NCBI GenBank assembly: GCA_021848345.1
Contig: JAJZUV010000012.1
Coordinates: 28,529-92,528, forward strand
Direction: 5' to 3'
Length of the DNA stretch: 64,000 nucleotides
DNA from: Pseudomonadota bacterium
GTDB taxonomy: Bacteria; Pseudomonadota; Gammaproteobacteria; Burkholderiales; Burkholderiaceae_C
In this document: piece by piece, positions 1 through 8,595 of the stretch
How positions within the stretch are numbered: the stretch's first letter is position 1
How the letters are laid out: each line of letters begins with the position of its first letter
Translations under genes and position numbers: made by a program
The notes under the pieces: generated by a model
What the model saw: only the letters and a program-made list of their open reading frames with translations
What the model was told of the DNA's origin: nothing
The model's database searches: none

Positions 1-1
1 T

Positions 2-1033
2 TCCTCCGTTTCCGCCTGGCTGCTCAAGCAGCAAGGCTACGAAGTCGTGGGCCTGTTCATGAAGAACTGGGAGGACGACGACGACGGCGAATACTGCTCC
101 ACGCGCCAGGACTGGCTGGATGCGGTCAGCGTGGCCGACCTCATCGGCATCGACATCGAGGCGGTGAATTTCTCCGCCGAATACAAGGACCGGGTGTTCG
201 CGGAATTCCTGCGCGAATACCAGGCGGGGCGCACGCCCAATCCCGACGTGCTGTGCAATGCCGAGATCAAGTTCAAGGCCTTCCTGGACCACGCGGTGGG
301 CCTGGGTGCCGAGCACATCGCCACGGGGCACTACGCCCGCGTGCGCGAGGTGGCCGACGGCGTGCAACTGCTGCGCGGGCTCGACGCCTCGAAGGACCAG
401 AGCTATTTCCTGCACCGCCTGAACCAGGACCAGTTGCGCCGCACCCTGTTCCCGGTCGGCGAACTGCCCAAGACCGAGGTGCGGCGCATCGCCGAATCCA
501 TCGGACTGCCCAACGCACGCAAGAAGGACTCCACCGGCATCTGCTTCATCGGCGAGCGTCCGTTCCGCGAGTTTCTCAATCGCTACCTTCCGACGCGGCC
601 AGGACCGATGCGCACGCCCGAGGGCGAGCCGGTCGGCGAGCACATGGGCCTGGCCTTCTACACCCTGGGGCAACGCAAGGGCATCGGCCTGGGCGGCAGC
701 CGCGAGGGCACCGGCGAGCCCTGGTTCGTCGCGCGCAAGGACATCGCCACCAACACCCTGTACGTGGCGCAGGGCCACGACCACCCCTGGCTGCTGAGCT
801 CGAGCCTGGTCGCGCAGGACGCCTCCTGGATATCCGGGCGGGCTCCCGACGCCGGCGCCCGCCTGAGCGCCAAGACCCGCTACCGCCAGACCGACGCCCC
901 CTGCACCGTGCGCCAGGCCGACCTGCACACGCTGGCGCTGGACTTCGACGCTCCCCAATGGGCCGTCACCCCCGGCCAATCCGCCGTGCTCTACGACGCC
1001 GAAGTCTGCCTAGGCGGCGCGGTGATTGGTTGA
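2..1033 (+). CDS. mnmA: tRNA-specific 2-thiouridylase MnmA (5' end cut by window)
   Basis: Cytoplasmic enzyme that installs the 2-thio group on U34 of Lys, Glu and Gln tRNAs. The reading frame is open from base 2 and starts at SSVSAWLL, so about 20 N-terminal residues, including most of the SGGVDSS PP-loop, lie outside the window. Visible family marks are [11 protein letters not shown], the first catalytic Cys in [21 protein letters not shown], and the second Cys in [11 protein letters not shown]. The C-terminal beta-barrel is complete and ends at a TGA at 1031-1033. The first in-frame start codon inside the window (GTG at 47) is internal and is not the true start. Confidence 0.97.
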   Translation, partial: SSVSAWLLKQQGYEVVGLFMKNWEDDDDGEYCSTRQDWLDAVSVADLIGIDIEAVNFSAEYKDRVFAEFLREYQAGRTPNPDVLCNAEIKFKAFLDHAVGLGAEHIATGHYARVREVADGVQLLRGLDASKDQSYFLHRLNQDQLRRTLFPVGELPKTEVRRIAESIGLPNARKKDSTGICFIGERPFREFLNRYLPTRPGPMRTPEGEPVGEHMGLAFYTLGQRKGIGLGGSREGTGEPWFVARKDIATNTLYVAQGHDHPWLLSSSLVAQDASWISGRAPDAGARLSAKTRYRQTDAPCTVRQADLHTLALDFDAPQWAVTPGQSAVLYDAEVCLGGAVIG

Positions 1034-1109
1034 CCCCCTCCGTCGCCGGGCGCGGGCCCGGCTCCATCCCCCCGAGGGGGACACCCCCTTCCTTGGGGCG
1101 GCCCTGCGG
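1034..1109. repeat. Left arm of a long intergenic inverted repeat
   Basis: The segment directly after the mnmA stop reads, in reverse complement, almost exactly as bases 1291-1366, with only a handful of substitutions and small indels over about 76 bp. It contains CCCCCGAGGGGG and CTTGGGGCGGCCCTGCGG, the same core words found again at 21531-21600, so it belongs to a dispersed repeat family. Confidence 0.8.
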
Positions 1110-1290
1110 AAGGAGGGTTCTCGGCATGGGGAGGGCTCGCGTGGAAGTGAGACATCCAGGCGGGCTGCAGAGCCGCCTGCGGCGGCCTGAAACCAACCAC
1201 ACTCAGGTTTTGGGCCGCCGAAGGCGGCTCTGTACCGCCACCTGAAAGCGCCGGCTATTGCGACAGCCCCCGCTGTCGAGAGCACACCCA
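1110..1290. other. Spacer of the inverted repeat, with a nested hairpin
   Basis: No credible gene. It holds a second inverted repeat, GCAGAGCCGCCTGCGGCGGCC at about 1167-1187 against GGGCCGCCGAAGGCGGCTCTG at about 1212-1232, and a small perfect hairpin CGACAGC-CCCC-GCTGTCG at 1261-1278. With the flanking arms the whole 1034-1366 interval could fold into one large cruciform. Confidence 0.55.
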
Positions 1291-1366
1291 CCGCAGGGCC
1301 GCCCCAAGGTGGGGTGCGTCCCCCTCGGGGGGACGGAGCCGGGCTCGCGCCCGGCGACGGAGGGGG
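1291..1366. repeat. Right arm of the long intergenic inverted repeat
   Basis: Mirror copy of 1034-1109. It runs to within five bases of the stop codon of the CsoR-like gene, so transcripts from both sides read into the structure. It may act as a bidirectional 3' structure for the converging mnmA and repressor genes. No T-run follows it, so it is not a standard intrinsic terminator. Confidence 0.8.
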
Positions 1367-1370
1367 CCCC

Positions 1371-1661
1371 TCAACTCATCCGGGCCAGCAGGGTTTCCAT
1401 TTCTTCCATCATCGAGTCCAGGCTCGACTTCTCGGCGTTGCTGCCTTCCAGGCGCGCGTCGAGTTCCTGCTCGATGAAGCACACGGTCATGCGCACGAAG
1501 GTGCTGTCGAGGGCCTTGCGCACCGCGGAGAGCTGCTGAGCCACCTTCAGGCAGGGCTCGCCCTCGTCGATCATGCGCTGCACGCCGCGCAACTGGCCTT
1601 CGGCGCGCTTGAGCCGGTTCAGGATGTCGGTGCGCGACGCGGCGTTGGTCAATACGGACAT
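1371..1661 (-). CDS. CsoR/FrmR-family transcriptional repressor
   Basis: All-helical DUF156 repressor of 96 residues, the usual size of copper-, nickel/cobalt-, formaldehyde- or persulfide-sensing CsoR-type regulators. The start is placed at MSVLTNAASR because homology begins there; the frame stays open upstream to 1757, but that extension is basic and low-complexity. RLKRAEGQLRGVQRMI is the family signature. The first ligand Cys is C37 (EGEPC). The position normally holding His (+25 from that Cys) is Phe, and the residue before it is Cys (C61), so the effector cannot be read by analogy. It is the last gene of the RND/DUF2892 locus and has an operator-like palindrome at 1722-1741 just upstream. 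Confidence 0.88.
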   Translation of the reverse strand: MSVLTNAASRTDILNRLKRAEGQLRGVQRMIDEGEPCLKVAQQLSAVRKALDSTFVRMTVCFIEQELDARLEGSNAEKSSLDSMMEEMETLLARMS

Positions 1662-1721
1662 CGAGGAGTCTCCGCAATGGGGGGATTTCGCGCCCGGTAC
1701 GTCGCCGGCGCTGCGCCGATG

Positions 1722-1741
1722 ATACCCACTGCGGCGGGTAT
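1722..1741 (-). promoter_or_regulatory. Operator-like palindrome upstream of the CsoR-family gene
   Basis: ATACCCACTGCGGCGGGTAT: perfect 6-bp half-sites ATACCC/GGGTAT separated by 8 bp, lying between the DUF2892 stop and the repressor start, about 60 bp upstream of the ATG. Known CsoR/CstR operators are G/C-rich palindromes flanked by ATAC/GTAT-type ends. Assignment as an autoregulatory operator is inference. Confidence 0.55.
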
Positions 1742-1772
1742 GTGCCTTCGCGGCCATGGCCCGCCCGCCGGC

Positions 1773-1994
1773 TCAGCGCGCGCAGGGCGCGCCGTCGGAC
1801 ACCCCCAGGCTCCGCAGGATCAGCGCCATGGGGCAGAAGTTCGTGAACCCGAACTGCAACAGGTTGGCGCCCACGAACGCGGTGAACCACAGGAACCAGC
1901 TCGACACGTACAAGGGGCTGGCGGGAGCGCCGAGGGCGAGCGAGATCAGGATGAAACTGCCGGCGAGGATGCGGATGTAGCGTTCGGTGGTCAT
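1773..1994 (-). CDS. DUF2892 (YgaP-like) small inner-membrane protein
   Basis: 73-residue protein with two hydrophobic segments (about residues 8-27 and 30-50) and the DUF2892 signature LLQFGFTNFCPMALILRSLGV. This domain is the membrane part of YgaP-type rhodaneses and is often found in sulfide or metal response loci next to CsoR/CstR regulators (family knowledge). Its start lies 16 bp after the RND pump stop, so it is probably co-transcribed with the pump. Function is unknown; no rhodanese domain is fused here. Confidence 0.88.
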   Translation of the reverse strand: MTTERYIRILAGSFILISLALGAPASPLYVSSWFLWFTAFVGANLLQFGFTNFCPMALILRSLGVSDGAPCAR

Positions 1995-2010
1995 GCAAGG
2001 CTCCTGGGAA

Positions 2011-5000
2011 TCAGGTGTTGCGCGCGGCGCGCGGGAGGACGAATCGGACTTGCCAGATGTAGTACATCAGCGGGATCACGATCAGGGTCAGCAGCGTGGA
2101 CAGCAGCGTGCCGAAGATCAGCGACACGGCCAGCCCGCCGAACACCGGGTCGGTGATCATGATGGCCGAGCCGAAGATGATGGCCAGCGCCGTCAGCAGG
2201 ATCGGGCGCAGGCGCACCGCGCCGGCCTGGGCCACCGATTCCTCCAGGCTGTAGCCGCGCGCGCGGTAATCGAGGATGAAGTCGATCAGCAGCAGGGAAT
2301 TGCGCACCACGATTCCGGCCAGCGCGATGACCCCGATCATCGAGGTCGCGGTGAAGGCCTGGTGGGTCAGCCAGTGCCCGGGGAAGACCCCGATCAGGGT
2401 CAGGGGGATGGCGCCCATGACGATCACCGGCAGCATGAAGGACTTGTAGTAGGCCACCAGCAGCAGGTAGATGAACACCAGGGCCACGATGAAGGCCGAG
2501 CCGAGGTCGCGGAACACGTCCAGGGTCAGGCGCATCTCCCCGCCCCACAGCAACTGGTAGCCCTTCAGGTCGGATGGCGGCGTATCGGTGAACCCGAGGT
2601 TGCCGGTGCGCAGCACGGTGCCGTCGGCCAGCCGCTGTCCGTCGAGTCGGCTGTTCAGGCTCAGGGTCGCGTACACGGGGCTGGAGCGCGCCATCTCGCC
2701 GCCCACGTACACGACCGGGTGCTGGTCGCGGGTGTAGATGGGCTTGGCCAGATCGGCGGGTTCCACGCGGGCGATCGCGCCCAGGGGAACGATGTGTCCG
2801 CCGGCGCCCCGAATGGGCATGTCCAGCAGTTGGCGCGCCGACTGGCGTTCGGCGCGGGACACGCGCACGACGATGTTCACCGGCTCGTCGGCCCCGGCCA
2901 TGTGCACGGCGCCCACCCCCATGCCGGAGACGTAGTCGTGCAGCAGCGCGATCACCTGGCCCGGCACGATGCCCGACTGCGCGGCCTTGCTGCGGTCGAT
3001 GACGATCCGGTATTCGGCGCTGGTCGCGGTCACCGAGTCGTCCTGGTTCATCATGCCGTAGGTGCGGTCGAAATCGCGCAGCACCTCCCCGGCCACGACC
3101 CGCAGGTGCGCGTACGACGGCCCGTACAGTTCGGCCATGACCTGCGAGCGCACCGGGGGCCCGGGCGGCGTCTCGTACAGCTTGATCACGGTGGAGGCGA
3201 AGCGCGCGCGCAGCGGTGCCAGTTGCTGGTGCAATTGCTGCACGATGGCGTGCGAGGACATCGCGCGCCGTCCCTTGGGCAGCAGGTTGACGCGGATCTG
3301 CGCGAAGTTGTCGCCGCGCTTGAGGTCGTCCCCGCGCACCAGCGCGGCGAAGTCGATCGGAGCGGCCATGCCCACGAAGGTCTGGTAGTCGACCACGTCG
3401 GGGTTGCGAGCCAGCACGTCGCCGACCGCGCGCGCGACCTGGTCCGTGCGCTCCAGCGAGGAGCCGGCCGGCGTATCGACTTCCACCAGGAAGCTGTTGG
3501 TGTCGTCGTTGGGCAGCATCTTGAGCTCGACGCCCAGCGGCGACAACGGACCGTTCATGCCCGAGGGGCGGATGAACTGCCACGCCGGCATGAGCATCGC
3601 CGCCAGCAGCAGCACGAGCACGGCCAGCAGCATAAGGTTGCGTCGCAAGCGGCTGCGCAGCAGCGGCTCGAACAGGTGCAGATAGCTGCGATGCAGGCGA
3701 TCCGGCTGGCGCGCTCCGGCCTCGCCCGCCTCCTCCTCCAGGGGCTCACGGTGCTGCAACTGCTCGCGCGCCGCCTTCTTCGACAGCCAGGCGCGAGCCG
3801 CCCAGGGCACAACCGTGTAGGCCAGCAGCAGCGAGGCGATCATCGCCACCGGAACGTTGACCGGGATCGGGCGCATGAACGGCCCCATCATGCCGGTGAC
3901 GAAGGCCATCGGCACGAAGGCCAGGATCACGGCCAGCGTGGCCATGTTGGTCGGGTTGCCGATCTCGTTGGTGGCATGCACGACGGTGCGCACGAAATCC
4001 GTGACCGGCCCGTGGTGCAGGTGGCGATGGATGTTCTCGATGACCACGATCGCCCCGTCCACCAGCAGGCCCAGCGAAAGGATCAACGCGAACAGGGTGA
4101 TGCGGTTGATGGTCTCGCCGACGATCAGGTCCACGGTCAGCACCGCGAACAGGGTCAGCGGCACCGTCAGCGTGACGATGGCTGCCTCGCGCCAGCCGAG
4201 AAACAGCCACAGCAGCAGCGACACGCTGACGATGGCCACGCCGAGGTGCTCCACCAGGGTGTTGACCGCCTCGTCGGCCTTGGCGCCGTCGTTGCGCGTG
4301 ATGGTCACGTGCACGCCCTCGGGCAGCGCCCACGATTCGATGGCGTGCAGCTTGCTCAACACCGAATCGACCACCACCACCGCGTTGGTGCCCGCCTTTT
4401 TCGCGATGACCAGGGTCACCGCGTTCATTTCCTGCCCCTGCGGCTTGCCCGCCGCCGCCAGGCCCCAGGCGAAGTGCGACAGGGAGTCGACCTCCTCGGG
4501 ACCGTCCTCGACCCGCGCGACGTCCTTCAGGTACACGGGCTTGCCGTCGGGGGCGCCGATCAGGATGTCACCGACCTCGCGCGCGCCGCCGAGAAAACTG
4601 TCGATGCGCACCGGCACCACGTGGTCGGCGTCGACCACGTTGCCCAGCGGCGCGGCCGCATTGGTGCCGCGCAGGATCTGGTCCACCTGCTGCAGCGAGA
4701 TGCCGGCGGCCGCCAGGCGTTGCGGCGAGATCCACACGTTGACCGCGCGCGGCGCGCCGCCGACGACCTGGCTGAAGGACACGCCGGGGGTCGCGCGCAG
4801 ATGGGCCAGGATTTTCGTGCCCACCTCGCGCAAGCGGCTCTGTCCCAGGCTGCGCGAACTCAGGGTCACGGTCAGGATGGGAACGTCGTCGACGTCGATC
4901 GGCTTGACCACCGGCTGCATCGCCCCGGGCGGAATGCGATCGAGGTTCTGCATCAGCTGGTTGTACATCTTGACCAGACTTTTCTGCTGGTCCTCGCCGA

Positions 5001-5316
5001 CCTTGAACTGCACCGTGACCACGCCGAAATCGTTGGTCGCGTAGCCGTAGGTGTGGTCCACGCCCGACATCGAGGCCATGATCGCCTCCAGGGGCTTGAC
5101 CACCAGGTCCTGGATCTCGCGCGGCCCGGCACCGGGCTTGGCCACGATGATGTTGGCCGCCGGAACGACGATCTGCGGGTTGTACTCGCGCGGCGTGACC
5201 AGCAACGCCAGCACCCCGGCGAGGGTCAGCGCCAGCATCACCAGCGCCGTGATCTTGGAATTGATGAAGGCGCGCGCCAGCCGGCCCGCGCTGTTCATGG
5301 GGACATGTTCAGCCAC
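2011..5316 (-). CDS. RND-superfamily efflux permease
   Basis: 1101-residue proton-driven inner-membrane pump, length typical of AcrB/CusA-type RND proteins, with the expected 12-helix layout and two large periplasmic loops. The TM4 motif LGLLVDGAIVVIENIHRHL (about residues 413-431) carries one Asp and a Glu in place of the double Asp of AcrB. It therefore sits nearer heavy-metal or other non-HAE1 subgroups, but the substrate cannot be named. It overlaps the adaptor gene by 8 bp and is followed by DUF2892 and a CsoR-type repressor. This context suggests a metal, sulfur-species or electrophile response rather than general drug efflux (inference). Confidence 0.95.
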   Translation of the reverse strand: MAEHVPMNSAGRLARAFINSKITALVMLALTLAGVLALLVTPREYNPQIVVPAANIIVAKPGAGPREIQDLVVKPLEAIMASMSGVDHTYGYATNDFGVVTVQFKVGEDQQKSLVKMYNQLMQNLDRIPPGAMQPVVKPIDVDDVPILTVTLSSRSLGQSRLREVGTKILAHLRATPGVSFSQVVGGAPRAVNVWISPQRLAAAGISLQQVDQILRGTNAAAPLGNVVDADHVVPVRIDSFLGGAREVGDILIGAPDGKPVYLKDVARVEDGPEEVDSLSHFAWGLAAAGKPQGQEMNAVTLVIAKKAGTNAVVVVDSVLSKLHAIESWALPEGVHVTITRNDGAKADEAVNTLVEHLGVAIVSVSLLLWLFLGWREAAIVTLTVPLTLFAVLTVDLIVGETINRITLFALILSLGLLVDGAIVVIENIHRHLHHGPVTDFVRTVVHATNEIGNPTNMATLAVILAFVPMAFVTGMMGPFMRPIPVNVPVAMIASLLLAYTVVPWAARAWLSKKAAREQLQHREPLEEEAGEAGARQPDRLHRSYLHLFEPLLRSRLRRNLMLLAVLVLLLAAMLMPAWQFIRPSGMNGPLSPLGVELKMLPNDDTNSFLVEVDTPAGSSLERTDQVARAVGDVLARNPDVVDYQTFVGMAAPIDFAALVRGDDLKRGDNFAQIRVNLLPKGRRAMSSHAIVQQLHQQLAPLRARFASTVIKLYETPPGPPVRSQVMAELYGPSYAHLRVVAGEVLRDFDRTYGMMNQDDSVTATSAEYRIVIDRSKAAQSGIVPGQVIALLHDYVSGMGVGAVHMAGADEPVNIVVRVSRAERQSARQLLDMPIRGAGGHIVPLGAIARVEPADLAKPIYTRDQHPVVYVGGEMARSSPVYATLSLNSRLDGQRLADGTVLRTGNLGFTDTPPSDLKGYQLLWGGEMRLTLDVFRDLGSAFIVALVFIYLLLVAYYKSFMLPVIVMGAIPLTLIGVFPGHWLTHQAFTATSMIGVIALAGIVVRNSLLLIDFILDYRARGYSLEESVAQAGAVRLRPILLTALAIIFGSAIMITDPVFGGLAVSLIFGTLLSTLLTLIVIPLMYYIWQVRFVLPRAARNT

Positions 5317-6394
5317 GAGGACCTCCGCCGACCTTCACGCCGTTGGCCATGCGCTCGAGATCGCTGGTGACCACGGTCTCGCCGGGGCGCAGCCCCGCCT
5401 GCACGTCGACCTGCCCGCCCGCGCTGTCGCCGGTGCGCACCAGCCGGAAATGCGCGCTGCCCTCGGCGTCGACGACGAACACGCCCTGCATGCCGGCACG
5501 CTCGACCAGCGCCGCGGCCGGCACCCGCAACTGCGGTGCGCTACCCAGCGCGAAGCCCACGCGCACGAAACTGCCGCTGGCCAGGCCGGCATCGGCCGGC
5601 AGGTCGATGTTGACCGCATGGGTGTGACTCAGCGGATCGGCCACGGGCACCAGTTCGGCCACCCGCCCCGTCACTTCGCGGGTGCCGGCGAGCACCGGCA
5701 CCTGTTCGCCGACCCGCAGGCGATCGAACACCTCGGACGGCGCCTGCACGCGAACCTGCAGATGCCCCTCGCCCGCGACCACCAGCAGCGGACGCCCCGG
5801 CGTCGCCAGGTCTCCGGCGTTGGCCATCTTCTGCACCACCACGCCGTCGATGGGGGATGTCACGCGCGCGTAGCGCAACTGCGAGGCCGCGGTGTCGAAT
5901 CCGGCCCTCGCGGCCGCCACCTGCTGCTGCGCCACCTTGTAGCGGAGCTGCACGCCATCCCACTGCTGGCGGGTCACCGCCTCCGCGCGATAGAGCTTGC
6001 CGAAGCGCTGGTAGTCGGTCTGCGCGTCGGCCAGGTTGGCCTGGGCCTGCGCCAGCCCGGCGCGCGCCTGCGCCACCTGTCCCTCGATGTCGGTGGGATC
6101 GATCTGCAGCAAGGGCTGCCCGGCCTTCACGCGCTGGCCCTCGTGCACGTCGATCGAGCGGATGTATCCCATCAGGCGCGAGGCCACCTGCACCTGGCGG
6201 CTCGACGCGACCACCCCGCTGATCAGGGTTCGGGTGGCGGCGTCCCGCGCGGCCAGGGTCACGGTCTGCGCGTCGACCGTGCGCGCCGCCGCGGCGCTGG
6301 GGGCGGCCTCGTGGCGGGAGCAGCCGGCGGCCAGCACGACGGCGAGCGCGATCGCCAGCGGCCTGATCGCGGCAGGCAAGGAAGGATGGGTCAT
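5309..6394 (-). CDS. RND efflux periplasmic adaptor (membrane-fusion lipoprotein)
   Basis: 361 residues. A lipoprotein signal ends at LAAGC (Cys25), placing the mature protein on the periplasmic face of the inner membrane. After it come an HlyD-like barrel-sandwich half (QVASRLMGYIRSIDVHEGQRVKAGQPLLQI), a coiled-coil hairpin rich in Ala/Gln (QVAQARAGLAQAQANLADAQ), the second lipoyl half (VTSPIDGVVVQKMANAGDLA) and a beta-barrel. It bridges the RND pump at 2011-5316, with which it overlaps, and the TolC-like channel 34 bp upstream. Confidence 0.94.
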   Translation of the reverse strand: MTHPSLPAAIRPLAIALAVVLAAGCSRHEAAPSAAAARTVDAQTVTLAARDAATRTLISGVVASSRQVQVASRLMGYIRSIDVHEGQRVKAGQPLLQIDPTDIEGQVAQARAGLAQAQANLADAQTDYQRFGKLYRAEAVTRQQWDGVQLRYKVAQQQVAAARAGFDTAASQLRYARVTSPIDGVVVQKMANAGDLATPGRPLLVVAGEGHLQVRVQAPSEVFDRLRVGEQVPVLAGTREVTGRVAELVPVADPLSHTHAVNIDLPADAGLASGSFVRVGFALGSAPQLRVPAAALVERAGMQGVFVVDAEGSAHFRLVRTGDSAGGQVDVQAGLRPGETVVTSDLERMANGVKVGGGPRG

Positions 6395-6428
6395 GACAGT
6401 CTCGACTTGAAAACGGAAGCGATGGGAT

Positions 6429-7829
6429 TCAGCGGGTCGACAGGGAGTCCGGATCGAGGCGACCCAGGGCCAGGAGCAGGGCCGCGCGCTGGGTCGTCTC
6501 CTGGCTGCGCGCCAGGACCAGGTCGGCGCGCGCCTTGTCGAGCATGGCCTGCGCGCCCTGCAACTCGAGCAGCGTGCCCACGCCGTTGGCGTAGCGCTGC
6601 TCGACGATGCGCTCGGCCTCCTCGGCCTGGCTCACCGCCAGCTCGCGCCCGGAGATCTGGCTGGAAGCCAGGCTCGCCTTGCGGGCCGCGTCCTGCACCT
6701 GCATGCCCAGTTGCTCCCGCGCCGAGCGCAGCTTGAGCTGCAGGGCTTCGCGCGCGGCCGCGGCCTGGTCGACGGCCTGGCGCGTCACGCCGCCGTCGAA
6801 CAGGTTCCAGCTCAATTGCACCCCCACGGTGTAGCTGTGCGCGGAAAAGCCGGGGTTCGGGTCGTGGGTCTCGAAACGCGCCATGGCCCCGACCTGCGGA
6901 TACAGGTCGGCGCGCGCGACGTCGACGCCGGCGCCGGCCGCCGCGACCTGTTCGCCCAGCGCGGCCAGGCGCGGGTTGTCCGCCTGCGCGGTGGCGATCC
7001 ACGACGCGGCCGAGCCCTCGGGCATGGGCACGTGCACGGGCGCCGCGAGCTCGACGGGCTGGTCCAGCGGCAGGCCCAGCACGACGTGCAGGCCGTCCAT
7101 GGCCTGCGCCTCCAGGTCGGCCGCCTGCTGCTGCTGGATGCGCACGTTCTCCAGGTTCACCCTGGCCGCGAGCAAGTCGCTCTTGAGCACGACGCCCTGG
7201 CGATACAGGTTGTCGACCATGCTCAGCTGGCTCTGCGCGGCCCGCAGGGCCTTGGCCGCCACCTGCTCGTAGGCGCGCGCCGTCCACACCCCGTCGTAGG
7301 CCTGCAACACCTGGTCGATGATCTGCTGCCGCGCTGCGCGATCCCCGGCCTGCGCGGCCAGCAGCATGGCGTGGGCCTGCCGCAGGTAGCCCTGCAGCTT
7401 GCCGCCCGTGTACAGCGGCAACTGCGCCTCCAGGCGCGAACTGAAGTCGTTCACCGGCGCCGGATAGTTCAGGTTGGTCGGCGCCACCCCGAGCACCCCG
7501 GGGAGCGCCGGGTTGAACTGACCCGCGCCGAAATCGTTGAAGGTGGCGCCGCGCTGGGCCAGCTTGAGCCCGAAGGCGTTCAGCGCGTCGTTGGTGCGCG
7601 TGGCCCCGAGCGAGGCGCTCACGCGCGGCAGGCGCGCGCCGCGGGCCTGCGCCACCCCGGCGCGGGCCTGCGCGACCTGGGCCTGCACGGCCCCCAGGTC
7701 CGGGTTCTGGTGCAGCGCGAGTTCGACGGCCTGCCCGAAGTCCAGCGTGCGCGCCTGGCTCCATGCCGGCCGGGCACCGGCCAGCGCCAGCGCGGCGAGC
7801 GCCACGTATGCAACCCCGCGAACCCTCAT
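6429..7829 (-). CDS. TolC-family outer-membrane efflux channel
   Basis: Outer-membrane factor of the tripartite pump, 466 residues from the chosen start. The ATG at 7829 begins MRVRGVAYVALAALALAG, a clean Sec signal, with a purine-rich GGGGGCAGGAG before it. An in-frame upstream ATG at 7889 would add 20 residues that spoil the signal peptide. The mature protein has the two OEP repeats with long Ala/Gln-rich helices (FGQAVELALHQNPDLGAVQAQVAQARAGV). First gene of the pump operon. Confidence 0.93.
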   Translation of the reverse strand: MRVRGVAYVALAALALAGARPAWSQARTLDFGQAVELALHQNPDLGAVQAQVAQARAGVAQARGARLPRVSASLGATRTNDALNAFGLKLAQRGATFNDFGAGQFNPALPGVLGVAPTNLNYPAPVNDFSSRLEAQLPLYTGGKLQGYLRQAHAMLLAAQAGDRAARQQIIDQVLQAYDGVWTARAYEQVAAKALRAAQSQLSMVDNLYRQGVVLKSDLLAARVNLENVRIQQQQAADLEAQAMDGLHVVLGLPLDQPVELAAPVHVPMPEGSAASWIATAQADNPRLAALGEQVAAAGAGVDVARADLYPQVGAMARFETHDPNPGFSAHSYTVGVQLSWNLFDGGVTRQAVDQAAAAREALQLKLRSAREQLGMQVQDAARKASLASSQISGRELAVSQAEEAERIVEQRYANGVGTLLELQGAQAMLDKARADLVLARSQETTQRAALLLALGRLDPDSLSTR

Positions 7830-7899
7830 CTCCTGCCCCCGTATGCCTGCGACGTGCTCCGGGATGCATCGCGCGAGACCGTCCCGCACGCCCTTCCGG

Positions 7900-7922
7900 A
7901 TACACCTACCAGTATGAGTATA
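7900..7922 (-). promoter_or_regulatory. Probable promoter and operator-like repeat for the efflux operon
   Basis: Read on the minus strand, a good -10 hexamer TATACT (7917-7922) is followed immediately by ATACTGGTAGGTGTAT (7900-7915), an ATAC-N8-GTAT inverted repeat whose ends match those of the palindrome at 1722-1741, though the centre is shorter. No strong -35 is visible. A repressor bound here would cover the transcription start. That both sites bind the same CsoR-type repressor is inference. Confidence 0.4.
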
Positions 7923-7964
7923 TAAGGGAAATCCCGCGCTTGCAGCGGACCCGGCCGCCGCGCC

Positions 7965-8540
7965 TCATCCGCCACCCGCCTTCAGACGGGCGCGCGCCTG
8001 GCCCAGGGAGCGGTCGACGAATGCCCCGTAGAAGTCCGGCACACCGGCACCCACCAGGCGCTCGCCGATCTCGCGCCCGTCGGGGCCGAGGAACAGCACC
8101 GTCGGCGCCAGGTGCACGCCATAGCGGGCGGCCAGGGCCGCGCCGTCGGTCGGTCGGTCGTCGAAGCCCTGCAAGGCGTAGCCGGACACCATCTCGAGCT
8201 GCTCCACGGGAACGCCGTCGCGCAGCAGCCAGCGGTAGGTGCTGCGGCGCAACTGCTCGCAATAGCCGCAACCCGGAAGACTGAACATCAGCACCAGCGG
8301 TTGCCCGCGGGCCGCGGCGGCGCGTGCCTCGGCGCCCAGGCGGCGAGCGGCCGGCAACGGGGTATCCGGCGAGGCGCCGACCGCGGACTCGGCGCGCGCG
8401 TCGGTCCCTGCCGCGGCGCGCGCGACGGCAGGCGCGGCCAGCGCACCCGCGAACAGCAGGCCGGCGAGCAGTCCGCGCGCCAAATCGCGGCGCGCCGCGG
8501 CGGCGCGAGACGGTGCAACGATGGGCGCGAAGGCGGACAT
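7965..8540 (-). CDS. Thioredoxin-like periplasmic protein (SoxW-like)
   Basis: 191 residues. A long N-terminal signal region (hydrophobic core about residues 21-40) is followed by a thioredoxin fold with the redox pair Cys91-Cys94 in LPGCGYCEQLRRS, the cis-Pro region VHLAPTVLFLGPDGREIGERLVG, and a C-terminal helix. Members of this group act as periplasmic thiol reductants fed by DsbD/CcdA-type proteins; a dsbD gene lies at 56902-58896. It precedes the efflux operon on the same strand but is separated by 135 bp holding that operon's own promoter. It is divergent from the lipoprotein gene at 8596. Confidence 0.85.
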   Translation of the reverse strand: MSAFAPIVAPSRAAAARRDLARGLLAGLLFAGALAAPAVARAAAGTDARAESAVGASPDTPLPAARRLGAEARAAAARGQPLVLMFSLPGCGYCEQLRRSTYRWLLRDGVPVEQLEMVSGYALQGFDDRPTDGAALAARYGVHLAPTVLFLGPDGREIGERLVGAGVPDFYGAFVDRSLGQARARLKAGGG

Positions 8541-8595
8541 GGTCGTGGCGGATCACCGCGCTCTGCGGGATCCGGGACGCTGGGATAATGCGAGG

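Noticed and set aside
1168..1232. Riboswitch or small RNA in the mnmA-csoR spacer
   Set aside because: The structure is an inverted-repeat element between converging genes, with no promoter or regulated gene downstream.
1987..5370. 1127-codon open frame on the plus strand, rich in His, Gln, Arg and Gly
   Set aside because: Antisense shadow of the RND permease; its composition is that of the reverse complement of high-GC coding sequence. Other giant frames such as 21733-26763 and 43919-46798 (upstream of the SET gene) are the same artefact.
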